The notes beneath the pieces were generated by a model. That model had not been told where the DNA came from. It saw only the letters and a program-made list of their open reading frames with translations, and ran no database searches. 15,207 nucleotides of DNA, taken from positions 1-15,207 of the forward strand of contig CANIXE010000013.1 of the NCBI GenBank assembly GCA_947470885.1, in the 5' to 3' direction. Origin of the DNA: Planctomycetota bacterium. GTDB taxonomy: Bacteria > Planctomycetota > UBA11346. This document shows, piece after piece, positions 7,520-13,935 of the stretch (the stretch's first letter is position 1; every line of letters starts with the position of its first letter). The position numbers and the translations under genes are program-made.

Positions 7520-8380
7520 TCAAGACTGCCCCGGGTAACTCTCCGCCTCCAGCCCCAGGTCCCTGGCTCTTTGGGCGATGGCTTCCAACTCTGCTGTATT
7601 TAAAGCTGTGACCCAGGATTCCGCGGTGGCCCGGGCGGTGGTGTAGACCTGGACCTGGCGGATCTGGCAACCGCCATCCCGCAGGTCCCGCAGGCGATCG
7701 GCCCAGGCATCCAATTCGGCGGCGGGGGGCGCTTCGCCATGGAGCCGGCAGAATAGGGCCTGGATGCACAGTGCCCGTTTCCGGCCGCAGGCGAGGATGT
7801 TGGCCAGGACCCGATCCAGGGGCACGTCGGAGCGATCCACCGCTGCGTACCAGGCCTGGGTCCCTGCATCCAGTTTGGCCCAGACCTCACCGCCGTGGGC
7901 GTCCAGATGGGCCAAGCCTTCCTCTACCCCGGGCCGGGCGAGGACCGTGGCATTGGTGATGACCACGATCTTGCAATCTAGCCCGTGCCAGGTCCGCAGT
8001 TCCGTCACCAGGCGACAGGCCTCGGCGAAGCGCGGGTAGGTGGTGGGTTCGCCATCGCCACTGAAGGCGATGTCATTCAGCCGGCGTAATGGTTCCGGGG
8101 TGCGGTCGAAGGGCGGGGCACGGAACAGGTCACCATTCGCCGTGGGTTTGAGGATCGCCTCCAGTTCCCGGCGCAGCCGATCCAGATCCACGCTTTTGGT
8201 CCGGGGTGGGGTAGCCCGGTCGACGCAGCAATAGACGCAGTCGAAGTTGCAGGCGGTGTCGGGATTCAGGTTGATGCCCAGGGATAGCCCCCGGGAACGC
8301 CTGGAAATCACTGGGTAAACGTAGTGGTTGTCCTGCCAGATCCGGGAATGGTCGGCGAACAGATCGGTCACGAGGGCCAT
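7520..8380 (-). CDS. Radical SAM protein, COG0731 (TYW1-like) type
   Basis: The 286-residue protein has the radical SAM cluster motif CNFDCVYC (C44, C48, C51; an extra C52 follows), preceded by RRSRGLSLGINLNPDTAC. That lead-in is typical of the COG0731 group related to the wyosine enzyme TYW1. The glycine-rich SAM-binding stretch FSGDGEPTTYP lies at 106-116 and a TNAT strand near 141. These enzymes bind a 4Fe-4S cluster and generate a 5'-deoxyadenosyl radical. TYW1's flavodoxin domain is absent and I see no second Cys cluster. Bacteria are not known to make wyosine, so the substrate is unknown and wyosine synthesis should not be assumed, despite the neighbouring pheT. The ATG at 8380-8378 gives the expected N-terminus; the ribosome site is weak. 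It lies 80 bp downstream of the next minus-strand gene, with a hairpin between. Confidence 0.88.
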   Translation of the reverse strand: MALVTDLFADHSRIWQDNHYVYPVISRRSRGLSLGINLNPDTACNFDCVYCCVDRATPPRTKSVDLDRLRRELEAILKPTANGDLFRAPPFDRTPEPLRRLNDIAFSGDGEPTTYPRFAEACRLVTELRTWHGLDCKIVVITNATVLARPGVEEGLAHLDAHGGEVWAKLDAGTQAWYAAVDRSDVPLDRVLANILACGRKRALCIQALFCRLHGEAPPAAELDAWADRLRDLRDGGCQIRQVQVYTTARATAESWVTALNTAELEAIAQRARDLGLEAESYPGQS

Positions 8381-8420
8381 GGGTCTACCGTCTCATCGCG
8401 TCAGAGTGGGCAATGACCGG

Positions 8421-8452
8421 GTCCGTTCGTCCGGTCACCCGGACGAACGGAC
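8421..8452. repeat. 14-bp perfect inverted repeat of the CCGGACGA family
   Basis: GTCCGTTCGTCCGG (8421-8434) and its exact reverse complement (8439-8452) are separated by TCAC. It lies between the radical SAM start and the end of the upstream minus-strand gene. No T-run follows on the minus strand, so it is not a standard terminator. The right arm contains CCGGACGA, linking it to the other octamer loci. Confidence 0.85.
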
Positions 8453-8460
8453 GGCGGAAA

Positions 8461-8913
8461 TCAAATTCCGCGCGCGGCTTTCCAGGCGAGGAACTCGTTG
8501 AACAGCTCGACCTCGGAGCCGGTCAGTACCAGACGACGCTCATCGCTGGCGCCCTGGTAGCGGGGCGTGCCCACCTTTTCCCGGCGCGGGCTCATCACCC
8601 AGGTTCCCGGTCCTGGTTGGCGCTTCCCATCGGCGGAACGGCTGCGCCAGCCGCCGATAAATTCCGTATCGTCGGCGAAGTTGCAGTAGACGGTGGCGAA
8701 GCCGAGGGCGGCGATGGCCTGGAGCTGCGCTTCGCCGGGCAGCCAGGAGGTGGGTGTTTCCCGGTGGAAATGCAGTTCAACGGACTGGTCGAACTCATGG
8801 CTGACCAGGTTCACGACCTGCTGGGGGGCGATGATCGCAGCGACGCCAGTCCACAACGAGGCGGAGGCGGTGCTGCTGTACGGATTCGGTTGAGGATTCA
8901 TGGGCGGCACCAT
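8461..8913 (-). CDS. Hypothetical protein, 150 residues, not recognised
   Basis: I do not recognise this protein. It reads as a soluble, mixed alpha/beta domain without signal peptide or membrane segment. An N-terminal low-complexity stretch (NPQPNPYSSTASASL) is followed by a segment with clustered histidines and acidic residues (SHEFDQSVELHFHRE, about 38-52). Next come an Ala/Gly strand-like stretch GFATVYCNF (about 71-79), a Trp-containing basic middle part and an acidic C-terminal helix ELFNEFLAWKAARG. H39, H48 and H50 could bind a ligand, but nothing establishes it. The first ATG (8913) has AGCGGGAC before it; a second ATG at 8901 (residue 5) is possible. Codon use resembles its neighbours. 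It lies 80 bp upstream of the radical SAM gene on the same strand and could share a transcript. It is divergent from the H1-like gene across 229 bp in which I see only a weak TTGCGT/TACAAG pair (9071-9098). Confidence 0.7.
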   Translation of the reverse strand: MVPPMNPQPNPYSSTASASLWTGVAAIIAPQQVVNLVSHEFDQSVELHFHRETPTSWLPGEAQLQAIAALGFATVYCNFADDTEFIGGWRSRSADGKRQPGPGTWVMSPRREKVGTPRYQGASDERRLVLTGSEVELFNEFLAWKAARGI

Positions 8914-9142
8914 GTCCCGCTTCGAGGTGAAGGCAATCGCCTGAAAAAACAGGGATAAATTAACGGATCATGAACGAGGCAGTCATCGAAGATGTGGTGC
9001 AGCAACGCTCGTCAGCGTCTCCCTGTAGCCTGCGCACGGGAAAACACGCGGGGAAATCGATAAAGAGGAATTGCGTAATGCGACGGGCAAGATACAAGAT
9101 GACCGATCACCGCAGCACAGCTGCCAAAACCCAGGAGCCAAC

Positions 9143-9367
9143 ATGGCCATCGCCAAGAACCCGATCAAAGCTGCCGAGAAGGCCGTCAAGGACGCCGCCA
9201 AGGTCCTCGCCAAGAGCGAGAAGGCAGCCGTCAAGGCCGCCGCCCAGTTCAAGAAGGCCGAAGCCGGCCTGGCCAAGCTCGTCGCCAAGGCCTCCAAGGT
9301 TGTGGCCAAGCCCGCCGCCAAGGCTGTCGCCAAGAAGGCCGTTAAGGCCGCCCCCAAGGCCAAGTAA
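9143..9367 (+). CDS. Histone H1-like lysine/alanine-rich DNA-binding protein
   Basis: The 74-residue protein contains 20 lysines and a large excess of alanine, arranged as AAxK, VAKx and AxKKA steps throughout. The tail PAAKAVAKKAVKAAPKAK resembles the C-terminal domain of eukaryotic H1 and chlamydial/bacterial Hc1- and HctB-like proteins. Such proteins bind DNA non-specifically and compact the nucleoid or bridge DNA. The first half also carries acidic and hydrophobic residues with helical periodicity (KNPIKAAEKAVKDAAKVLAKSEKAAVKAAAQFKKAEAGLAKLVAK), so a basic amphipathic helix is likely. The start is the ATG at 9143, with a strong AGGAG (9133-9137) five bases before it; a longer in-frame extension from 9071 lacks this support. 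It stands alone, followed by a strong hairpin. The composition could also fit a phasin-like protein, but the basic charge and AAPK tail favour the H1-like call. Confidence 0.82.
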   Translation: MAIAKNPIKAAEKAVKDAAKVLAKSEKAAVKAAAQFKKAEAGLAKLVAKASKVVAKPAAKAVAKKAVKAAPKAK

Positions 9368-9380
9368 GCCTGTTTAAGAT

Positions 9381-9417
9381 CATTCCGGCGGCGGCAAAAC
9401 ATCCCGCCGCCGGAATG
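9381..9417. terminator. Strong hairpin between convergent H1-like and protease genes
   Basis: CATTCCGGCGGCGG (9381-9394) pairs perfectly over 14 bp with 9404-9417, with loop CAAAACATC. It begins 13 bases after the H1-like stop and lies 20 bases past the stop of the opposing gene, so it can serve both transcripts. No T-run follows on the plus strand, so the terminator call rests on the stem and the position. Confidence 0.65.
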
Positions 9418-9437
9418 GCCCTTCCCTGCCGGGATCC

Positions 9438-9974
9438 CTACCGATCCGATCCCCGGGGCACCAATCGCATCTTCTCCAGATCCAGATTCATGCGCCGCAT
9501 GGTCAGGAAATCGCAGCCCAGCAGCCCGATGATCTCGGCACTGCGGGTATCCGGCAGCACGACGAGATTTTTCGCCCGATAGGTCAGGCCGCCGACCTGG
9601 AATTTTGCCGTCTTCACCACTCGGTCGATCCGTCGCTCCCCATTCGCCGTCTCGGTGCGCATTTGCACCGGGATGAATCCGTATTTGCGTTTCGCCAGCT
9701 GGCGGGCGAACAGGCAGGTGGTGTTCGATCCGGAATCCACCAGCAGCACTCCACGAACGCCATCGATGCTGCCCCGGCAGGCCAGGACGCCGCCGTGGAA
9801 GAACAGCGGGATGGGCGCTGGGGCGGCATTTGCAAAAACCGCAGCCTTCGTTTTTTCGGCGGCGGCCAGGGAAATCACCGGAAAAAGCAGGGGGATCAGC
9901 AGTAGACCAGTACGCAGGCGCATGGTCCTAGCGTCATCGCCGAGGCGGGCGGGGAAGTCAGTGAATTCAGCCAT
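9438..9974 (-). CDS. Retropepsin-like aspartyl protease with N-terminal export signal
   Basis: The 178-residue reading starts at the ATG at 9974-9972, which shares its first base with the TatD stop codon (TGATG), suggesting translational coupling. An internal ATG at 9923 (MRLRTGLLLIPLLFPVISLAAAEK) would give a more classical signal peptide; either way, the hydrophobic segment ends in an Ala-rich probable cleavage site. The mature part has the single-domain retropepsin pattern: GVRGVLLVDSGSNTTCL with catalytic D80 in DSG, and the later IIGLLGCDFL, which matches the hydrophobic-hydrophobic-Gly motif of the family. One DSG motif per chain means the active enzyme should be a dimer. Related bacterial periplasmic proteins are poorly characterised; the substrate is unknown. 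It converges on the H1-like gene across the hairpin at 9381-9417. Confidence 0.8.
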   Translation of the reverse strand: MAEFTDFPARLGDDARTMRLRTGLLLIPLLFPVISLAAAEKTKAAVFANAAPAPIPLFFHGGVLACRGSIDGVRGVLLVDSGSNTTCLFARQLAKRKYGFIPVQMRTETANGERRIDRVVKTAKFQVGGLTYRAKNLVVLPDTRSAEIIGLLGCDFLTMRRMNLDLEKMRLVPRGSDR

Positions 9975-10789
9975 CACCAGGGCAGGGGCAGCCTGAACAG
10001 CCGGCAGGCGTTGGCGGTGGTCCAGGCCGCCAGGTCATCCAGGCGTTCGCCCCGGAGATCGGCCAGTAGGCCGGCGGTGGCCGCCACCAGGGCCGGCTCG
10101 TTGCGCCGGCCACGGAACGGCATCGGCGGCAGGTAGGGCGCGTCGGTCTCCACCAGTAGGCGGTCGGACGGCACTGTTTTTGCAGCCTCCCGCAGGTAAT
10201 CGTTGCCCTTGTAGCCCAACATCCCGTTCAGCGAAATGTGCCAGCCCAGGTCCAGGTAGGCCCGGACTTCCGTGGCGTCGCCGTCGAAGCTGTGGATCAC
10301 TCCCCGGGCCTGGGGATGGGCCCTCAGGACCTCCAGGCAGTCGGGATGGGCCTCCCGGACGTGGATCACCACTGGCAGATCGTGGCGGATCGCCAGATCC
10401 AGTTGGGCGGCGAACTGGTCCCGCTGGAGGTCGTGGGGATTCACCTGGTGATGGTGCTCCAGGCCGATTTCCCCCACCGCGCAGAACGCACGGCTTTCCA
10501 CCAGGCGTTCCAGCGCCGTCAGGTGGGCGGCGAAATCAGGTCCGGCCTCGTGGCATGAGAACGGATCTAGGCCCACGGTGCCCGCCAGCCGGTCGGGATG
10601 GGCCGTCACTAAGGCCCGCACTTTTTCGCCGTCGGCAATCCCGGTGCCGATGGTGATGGCCCGACACACACCGCGCTCGTTCAGGCCAGCGATCACCGCT
10701 TCCCGGTCGGTGTCGAACCGACCGTTGGTGAGATGGCAGTGGGTGTCCACCAGGGGCACGGCGGGAAGCATGAGAGAGGACAGGTCCAT
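9974..10789 (-). CDS. TatD-family metal-dependent hydrolase (putative deoxyribonuclease)
   Basis: The 271-residue protein keeps the TatD metal and active-site pattern: DTHCHL (H17, H19), AVGEIGLE (E107), VVIHVRE (H143), GVIHSFDG (H166), ETDAPYLPP (D216), and the C-terminal RRNEPALV...TTANACRLFRL. TatD proteins are TIM-barrel amidohydrolases with divalent metals. Characterised members are 3'-5' exonucleases or deoxyribonucleases, or act in D-aminoacyl-type hydrolysis, so the precise activity here is open. Two positions differ from the common form: the GLDYH-like step is GLEHHH, and the usual GxHPH is GLDPFSCH. The start is the ATG at 10789; an ATG at 10771 is possible, with no decisive ribosome site. 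Its TGA overlaps the start of the aspartyl-protease gene, so the two form a two-gene minus-strand operon, divergent from purH across 146 bp. Confidence 0.92.
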   Translation of the reverse strand: MDLSSLMLPAVPLVDTHCHLTNGRFDTDREAVIAGLNERGVCRAITIGTGIADGEKVRALVTAHPDRLAGTVGLDPFSCHEAGPDFAAHLTALERLVESRAFCAVGEIGLEHHHQVNPHDLQRDQFAAQLDLAIRHDLPVVIHVREAHPDCLEVLRAHPQARGVIHSFDGDATEVRAYLDLGWHISLNGMLGYKGNDYLREAAKTVPSDRLLVETDAPYLPPMPFRGRRNEPALVAATAGLLADLRGERLDDLAAWTTANACRLFRLPLPW

Positions 10790-10813
10790 GGGGGCACTTC
10801 ACCGCCGGCAATC

Positions 10814-10864
10814 GTCCGCTCAATCGCCACGTCCCGTTTTCTGTGGACGACCGGACGAGCGGAC
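10814..10864. repeat. CCGGACGA-family sites with flanking 8-bp inverted repeat
   Basis: GTCCGCTC (10814-10821) and its reverse complement GAGCGGAC (10857-10864) flank a 35-base interior. The right side reads TGGACGA, CCGGACGA, GCGGAC, i.e. about two and a half degenerate octamers (10844-10864). The locus lies in the TatD/purH divergent gap, where both promoters should be. Confidence 0.55.
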
Positions 10865-10935
10865 TTTCTTGTATGCAACTTGCCGGGACGGGACCGCTGG
10901 CACCATGCCCGCCCCGCTTTCCCGGGGAGGAACCC

Positions 10936-12507
10936 ATGCCCATCCGCCGCGCCCTGCTGTCTGTCTTCGACAAGTCTGGAATCGTCGAGTTCGCCCGGGA
11001 GCTCAGCGCCCGTGGGGTCGAGCTGCTGTCCACCGGGGGCACCTGGAAGGCATTGAAGGATGCGGGCATTCCGGTGATCGAGGTCGCGGACTACACCGGC
11101 TTCCCGGAAATGATGGACGGCCGGGTGAAGACCCTCCACCCGAAGATCCACGGCGGGCTGCTGTGCGTTCGGGATGACGCCCACCATGTCGCCGCAGCCC
11201 AGGCCAACGGCATTGGGATGATCGACCTAGTCGTGGTGAATCTCTACCCATTTGAGGCGACCGCCGACAAGCCCGGGAGTACCACGGCCGATAAAATCGA
11301 AAAAATCGACATTGGTGGTCCGTCGATGTTGCGCAGTGCGGCGAAGAACCACGCCTTCGTCACGGTCATCGTCGAGCCCGCGGACTACTCCCGCTGCTTG
11401 GCCGAGATGTCCACCAACGCCGGCGACACCACCCTGGCCTTCCGCCAGCGTTGCGCCCGGACGGTGTTCCGTACCACGGGCCGCTACGACGCCTTAATCG
11501 CCGATGAACTGGGGCGGATCGCCGGCTCCCCCGCCGAGGAATCGTTTCCCACGGAATACGCCATTCCTCTCAAGAAGGTGCAAGAGCTGCGCTATGGCGA
11601 GAATCCTCACCAGTTGGCGGCCTTGTACGATTGCCGCCTGCCCGGAGTCGCGGGGGTCACGAAGCTCCGCCAGCTCAACGGCAAGGAACTGTCCTACAAC
11701 AATCTGATGGATGCCGACGCGGCCTGGTGTTTGGTCAACGAATTCGCCGGCCCGGCCTGCGCTATCATCAAGCACACCAATCCCTGCGGCTGCGCCACCG
11801 GGGTGACCCTCGACCAGGCCTTCGTCCGCGCCTATGACGGTGATCCCCAGGCCGCGTTCGGTGGGATCATCGCCTTCAACCGCACCGTGGATGCGGCCAC
11901 CGCCGAGGCGATGGTGCCCCGGCAATTCGTCGAGGTGGTCATCGCTCCGGAGTTCAGCCCCGAGGCCCTGACCATCCTCACCACCAAGCCCAAGTGGAAA
12001 ACCAACGTCCGGTTGATCGCCGTAGGCCAGGCCTCTGCGATCCCCGCTGGGGCCAAGTACGCCAAGAACGTCCTGGGCGGCCTGCTGGTTCAGGATTACG
12101 ACACCCTGGGCTGGGATCCGGCGAACCTCAAGACGGTCAGCACACGGGCGCCCACCGCCGCCGAGCTGGCCAACCTGGAATTCGCCTGGCTGGTGTGCAA
12201 GCACCTCAAGTCGAATGCGATCTGTTTGGTGAAGGACCACGAATTGGTGGGCGCCGGCGCCGGCCAGATGTCCCGGGTGAATTCCACCTGGATCGCCACC
12301 AGCTTGGCCAAGGACCGGGCTAAGGGCTCGGTGGCGGCCAGCGATGCGTTCTTCCCGTTCCCGGATGGCGTCGAGACGCTGATCGCCGCGGGGGTGACGG
12401 CGATCATCCAGCCTGGAGGCAGCAAGGGGGATGAGGCGGTGATTGCGGCGGCAAACAAACACAACATTGCCATGGTTCTCACCGGAACGCGCCACTTTCG
12501 CCACTGA
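10936..12507 (+). CDS. purH: Bifunctional AICAR formyltransferase / IMP cyclohydrolase
   Basis: The 523-residue product matches PurH over its length. The N-terminal IMP cyclohydrolase (MGS-like) domain shows RRALLSVFDKSG, STGGT, the YTGFPEMMDGRVKTLHPKIHGG segment and IDIGGPSMLRSAAKN. The AICAR transformylase part follows, with LRYGENPHQ (218-226), LSYNNLMDADAAW, the catalytic K279-H280 in IIKHTNPCG, DGDPQAAFGGI, VGAGAGQMSR and the C-terminal PGGSKGDEAVIAAANK...LTGTRHFRH. It catalyses the last two steps of IMP synthesis: formylation of AICAR by 10-formyl-tetrahydrofolate, then ring closure. The start is the ATG at 10936 because GGGGAGG (10924-10930) lies five bases before it and homology begins there; the frame stays open upstream without support. 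It is a stand-alone purine gene here. The stop is followed after 19 bases by a complex hairpin region. Length is normal for the family. Confidence 0.98.
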   Translation: MPIRRALLSVFDKSGIVEFARELSARGVELLSTGGTWKALKDAGIPVIEVADYTGFPEMMDGRVKTLHPKIHGGLLCVRDDAHHVAAAQANGIGMIDLVVVNLYPFEATADKPGSTTADKIEKIDIGGPSMLRSAAKNHAFVTVIVEPADYSRCLAEMSTNAGDTTLAFRQRCARTVFRTTGRYDALIADELGRIAGSPAEESFPTEYAIPLKKVQELRYGENPHQLAALYDCRLPGVAGVTKLRQLNGKELSYNNLMDADAAWCLVNEFAGPACAIIKHTNPCGCATGVTLDQAFVRAYDGDPQAAFGGIIAFNRTVDAATAEAMVPRQFVEVVIAPEFSPEALTILTTKPKWKTNVRLIAVGQASAIPAGAKYAKNVLGGLLVQDYDTLGWDPANLKTVSTRAPTAAELANLEFAWLVCKHLKSNAICLVKDHELVGAGAGQMSRVNSTWIATSLAKDRAKGSVAASDAFFPFPDGVETLIAAGVTAIIQPGGSKGDEAVIAAANKHNIAMVLTGTRHFRH

Positions 12508-12526
12508 CTCCGGCCCGGGCGTCTCC

Positions 12527-12589
12527 CCCAGGCCGCCGTTCCGGCGGACATTGAACGCCTTCGGCGTTCAATGTGGCTTCGCCCCTGGG
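12527..12589. other. Cloverleaf-like four-way junction with three TTC-loop hairpins
   Basis: CCCAGG (12527-12532) pairs with CCTGGG (12584-12589). Inside, with only single unpaired bases at 12548 and 12574, sit three perfect hairpins: CCGCCG-TTC-CGGCGG (12533-12547), CATTGAACGCC-TTC-GGCGTTCAATG (12549-12573) and GGC-TTC-GCC (12575-12583). All loops read TTC. It starts 19 bases after the purH stop and might end or stabilise that transcript. It is not a tRNA: the arm lengths, loops and 3' end do not fit. Confidence 0.7.
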
Positions 12590-12807
12590 TGATCCGCACG
12601 CCCCCGTTGGGGGCTTACGGTCGCCTGCGGCGCCCGCCGGGCCTGTCGGCGCGGTGCTCGCTTCGCTGCGCCCCGGCCTCCGCTGTTCGCGGGGTTGCCA
12701 CCCCGCTACGCCCCGCCCCGGGGGAGCCTCCCCCGGGACCCCGGCGGCGCGGCCTGCGCCGCGCAAGGATGGGACAACTTTGGAAACGGGTGGCTTCGCC
12801 CTGTCCC
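12527..12807. repeat. Palindrome-rich intergenic element (chain of hairpins) after purH
   Basis: This describes most of the 420-bp gene-free gap 12508-12927. After the cloverleaf at 12527-12589 come successive perfect hairpins: 12600-12614 (6 bp, loop GTT), 12622-12632 (4 bp, loop TGC), 12632-12642 (4 bp), 12689-12706 (7 bp, loop TGCC), 12717-12737 (9 bp, loop GCC) and 12747-12764 (7 bp, loop CTGC). The last is 12771-12807, with outer stem GGGACA/TGTCCC enclosing GGC-TTC-GCC (12792-12800). The density of abutting palindromes is far above anything else in the window. The frame reading through here into the downstream reductase gives Arg/Pro-rich low-complexity protein and is not coding. It resembles multi-hairpin REP/BIME- or MITE-like repeats, but copy number cannot be judged from one locus. 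Confidence 0.75.
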
Positions 12808-12853
12808 TTGGAGATTGGGGTGGTTTTTTCGGGCAAGTACGTGAGTTGGCGAT

Positions 12854-12881
12854 TTCGAGCATTCGAGCATTCGAGCATTCA
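12854..12881. repeat. Third copy of the AGCATTCG octamer array
   Basis: Three and a half units (TTCG, AGCATTCG, AGCATTCG, AGCATTCA) are identical over 28 bases to 7487-7514, about 5.3 kb away. It lies 46 bases before the reductase start codon, so any transcript from upstream would carry it in its leader. Confidence 0.9.
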
Positions 12882-12927
12882 AAATTCCCCCCTGGCCCTC
12901 GAACGTTCGTCAACAGCATCTTCCGCC

Positions 12928-13929
12928 ATGAACATCCCCGCGACGACCCTGGCTGCCCGCATCCATGCCCATGGCGATCCTGCGGCGGTGCTGCGGGTGG
13001 AGGAGATCCCGGTGGTGGCTCCTGGGCCGGGGGAGGTGCTGGTGCGGATGCGCCGGGCGCCCATCAATCCGGCGGACATCAATGTCATCGAAGGTACCTA
13101 TGGCATCCTGCCGACCCTGCCTGCCACCGTGGGTAATGAGGGGGTGGGCGAGGTGGTGGCCGTTGGTGGGGATGGAGGCGGCGGCGGATTGGTGGTTGGT
13201 GATGTGGTGCGGCCGGTGCGGGCGGGGTCGTGGTGCGCCTGGCTGACCGTGCCGGTGGCGGCGTGCGAGAAATTGCCCGCCGGGCTGCCCGTGGACCAGG
13301 CGGCAATGCTGGCGGTGAATCCCGCCACGGCCTGGGGAATTTTGGAAGAGTTTGGACCCTTGGTGCCGGGGGACTGGGTGGTGGCCAATGGCGCGACCTC
13401 CGGGGTGGCCCTGGCGCTGCTGGCCCTGGCCAAGGATCGTGGGCTGCGCTTTGCCGGGGTGGTGCGTCGGGCGGAAGCCGTCGACGGGATCCTGGCCCGG
13501 GGGGCGGATGCGGTGGTGGTGGAAGGTCGGGATGCGGGCAAACAGTTGAAGGCGGCGTTCGCCGGGGCGGCCCCAAAGCTGGCCTTGAATCAAGTGGGGG
13601 GCGATGGCTCGGCCACGTTGGCCAAGGTCCTCGCTTCCCGGGGTTGGTTGGTGACCATCGGTGCGATGTCCCGTCAACCGTTCACGGTGGGCAACGGGCC
13701 GCTGATCTTCAATGAGCTGCGGATGGCGGGATTCTGGATCAGCCGTTGGCGCTCCCGGGTGGGGGTGGAGGTCCAGGCGCGGATGCTGGAAGATCTGGCC
13801 CGGCTGGTGCGCCGGGGCATTCTGGCGCTACCGGTGGATCGGGTCTTTCCCCTGGCGGATATCGCCGCAGGGGTGGCTAGGGCCCGGGAAGGTGGGCGTT
13901 CGGGGAAGGTGCTGATCGACCTGGGTTGA
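12928..13929 (+). CDS. Zinc-free MDR oxidoreductase, MECR/ETR-like (probable 2-enoyl thioester reductase)
   Basis: The 333-residue product is a medium-chain dehydrogenase/reductase. The N-terminal GroES-like part contains APINPADINVIEGTYGILPTLPATVGNEGVGEVVAVGG (44-81), which closely resembles mitochondrial 2-enoyl thioester reductases (MECR/Etr1), including the tyrosine (Y58) at the place of their catalytic Tyr. LAVNPATAWGIL (128-139) and the nucleotide-binding NGATSGVALALLALAKDRGL (154-173) follow. The zinc-ligand pattern of alcohol dehydrogenases is absent. Known relatives reduce trans-2-enoyl-CoA or -ACP with NADPH in fatty acid synthesis; a quinone reductase or crotonyl-CoA reductase-like role is the alternative. 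A glycine/valine run at 80-91 (GGDGGGGGLVVG) is unusual and probably a surface loop. The ATG at 12928 is chosen because homology begins within a few residues and upstream is repeat DNA; the ribosome site is poor. It ends 6 bp from the convergent receiver gene. Confidence 0.88.
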   Translation: MNIPATTLAARIHAHGDPAAVLRVEEIPVVAPGPGEVLVRMRRAPINPADINVIEGTYGILPTLPATVGNEGVGEVVAVGGDGGGGGLVVGDVVRPVRAGSWCAWLTVPVAACEKLPAGLPVDQAAMLAVNPATAWGILEEFGPLVPGDWVVANGATSGVALALLALAKDRGLRFAGVVRRAEAVDGILARGADAVVVEGRDAGKQLKAAFAGAAPKLALNQVGGDGSATLAKVLASRGWLVTIGAMSRQPFTVGNGPLIFNELRMAGFWISRWRSRVGVEVQARMLEDLARLVRRGILALPVDRVFPLADIAAGVARAREGGRSGKVLIDLG

Positions 13930-13935
13930 TCCGAT

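Noticed and set aside
8970..9142. Short plus-strand frame beginning MNEAVIEDVVQQ
   Set aside because: It lacks a ribosome site and continues out of frame through the whole H1-like gene, whose own start has a strong AGGAG.
12527..12589. tRNA gene suggested by the cloverleaf shape
   Set aside because: At 63 bases, with 3-base loops, no anticodon-type loop, no T-loop consensus and no CCA-type end, it cannot be a tRNA.
12571..12927. N-terminal extension of the reductase upstream of 12928
   Set aside because: The extension translates the hairpin element and the octamer array; family homology begins at the ATG at 12928.
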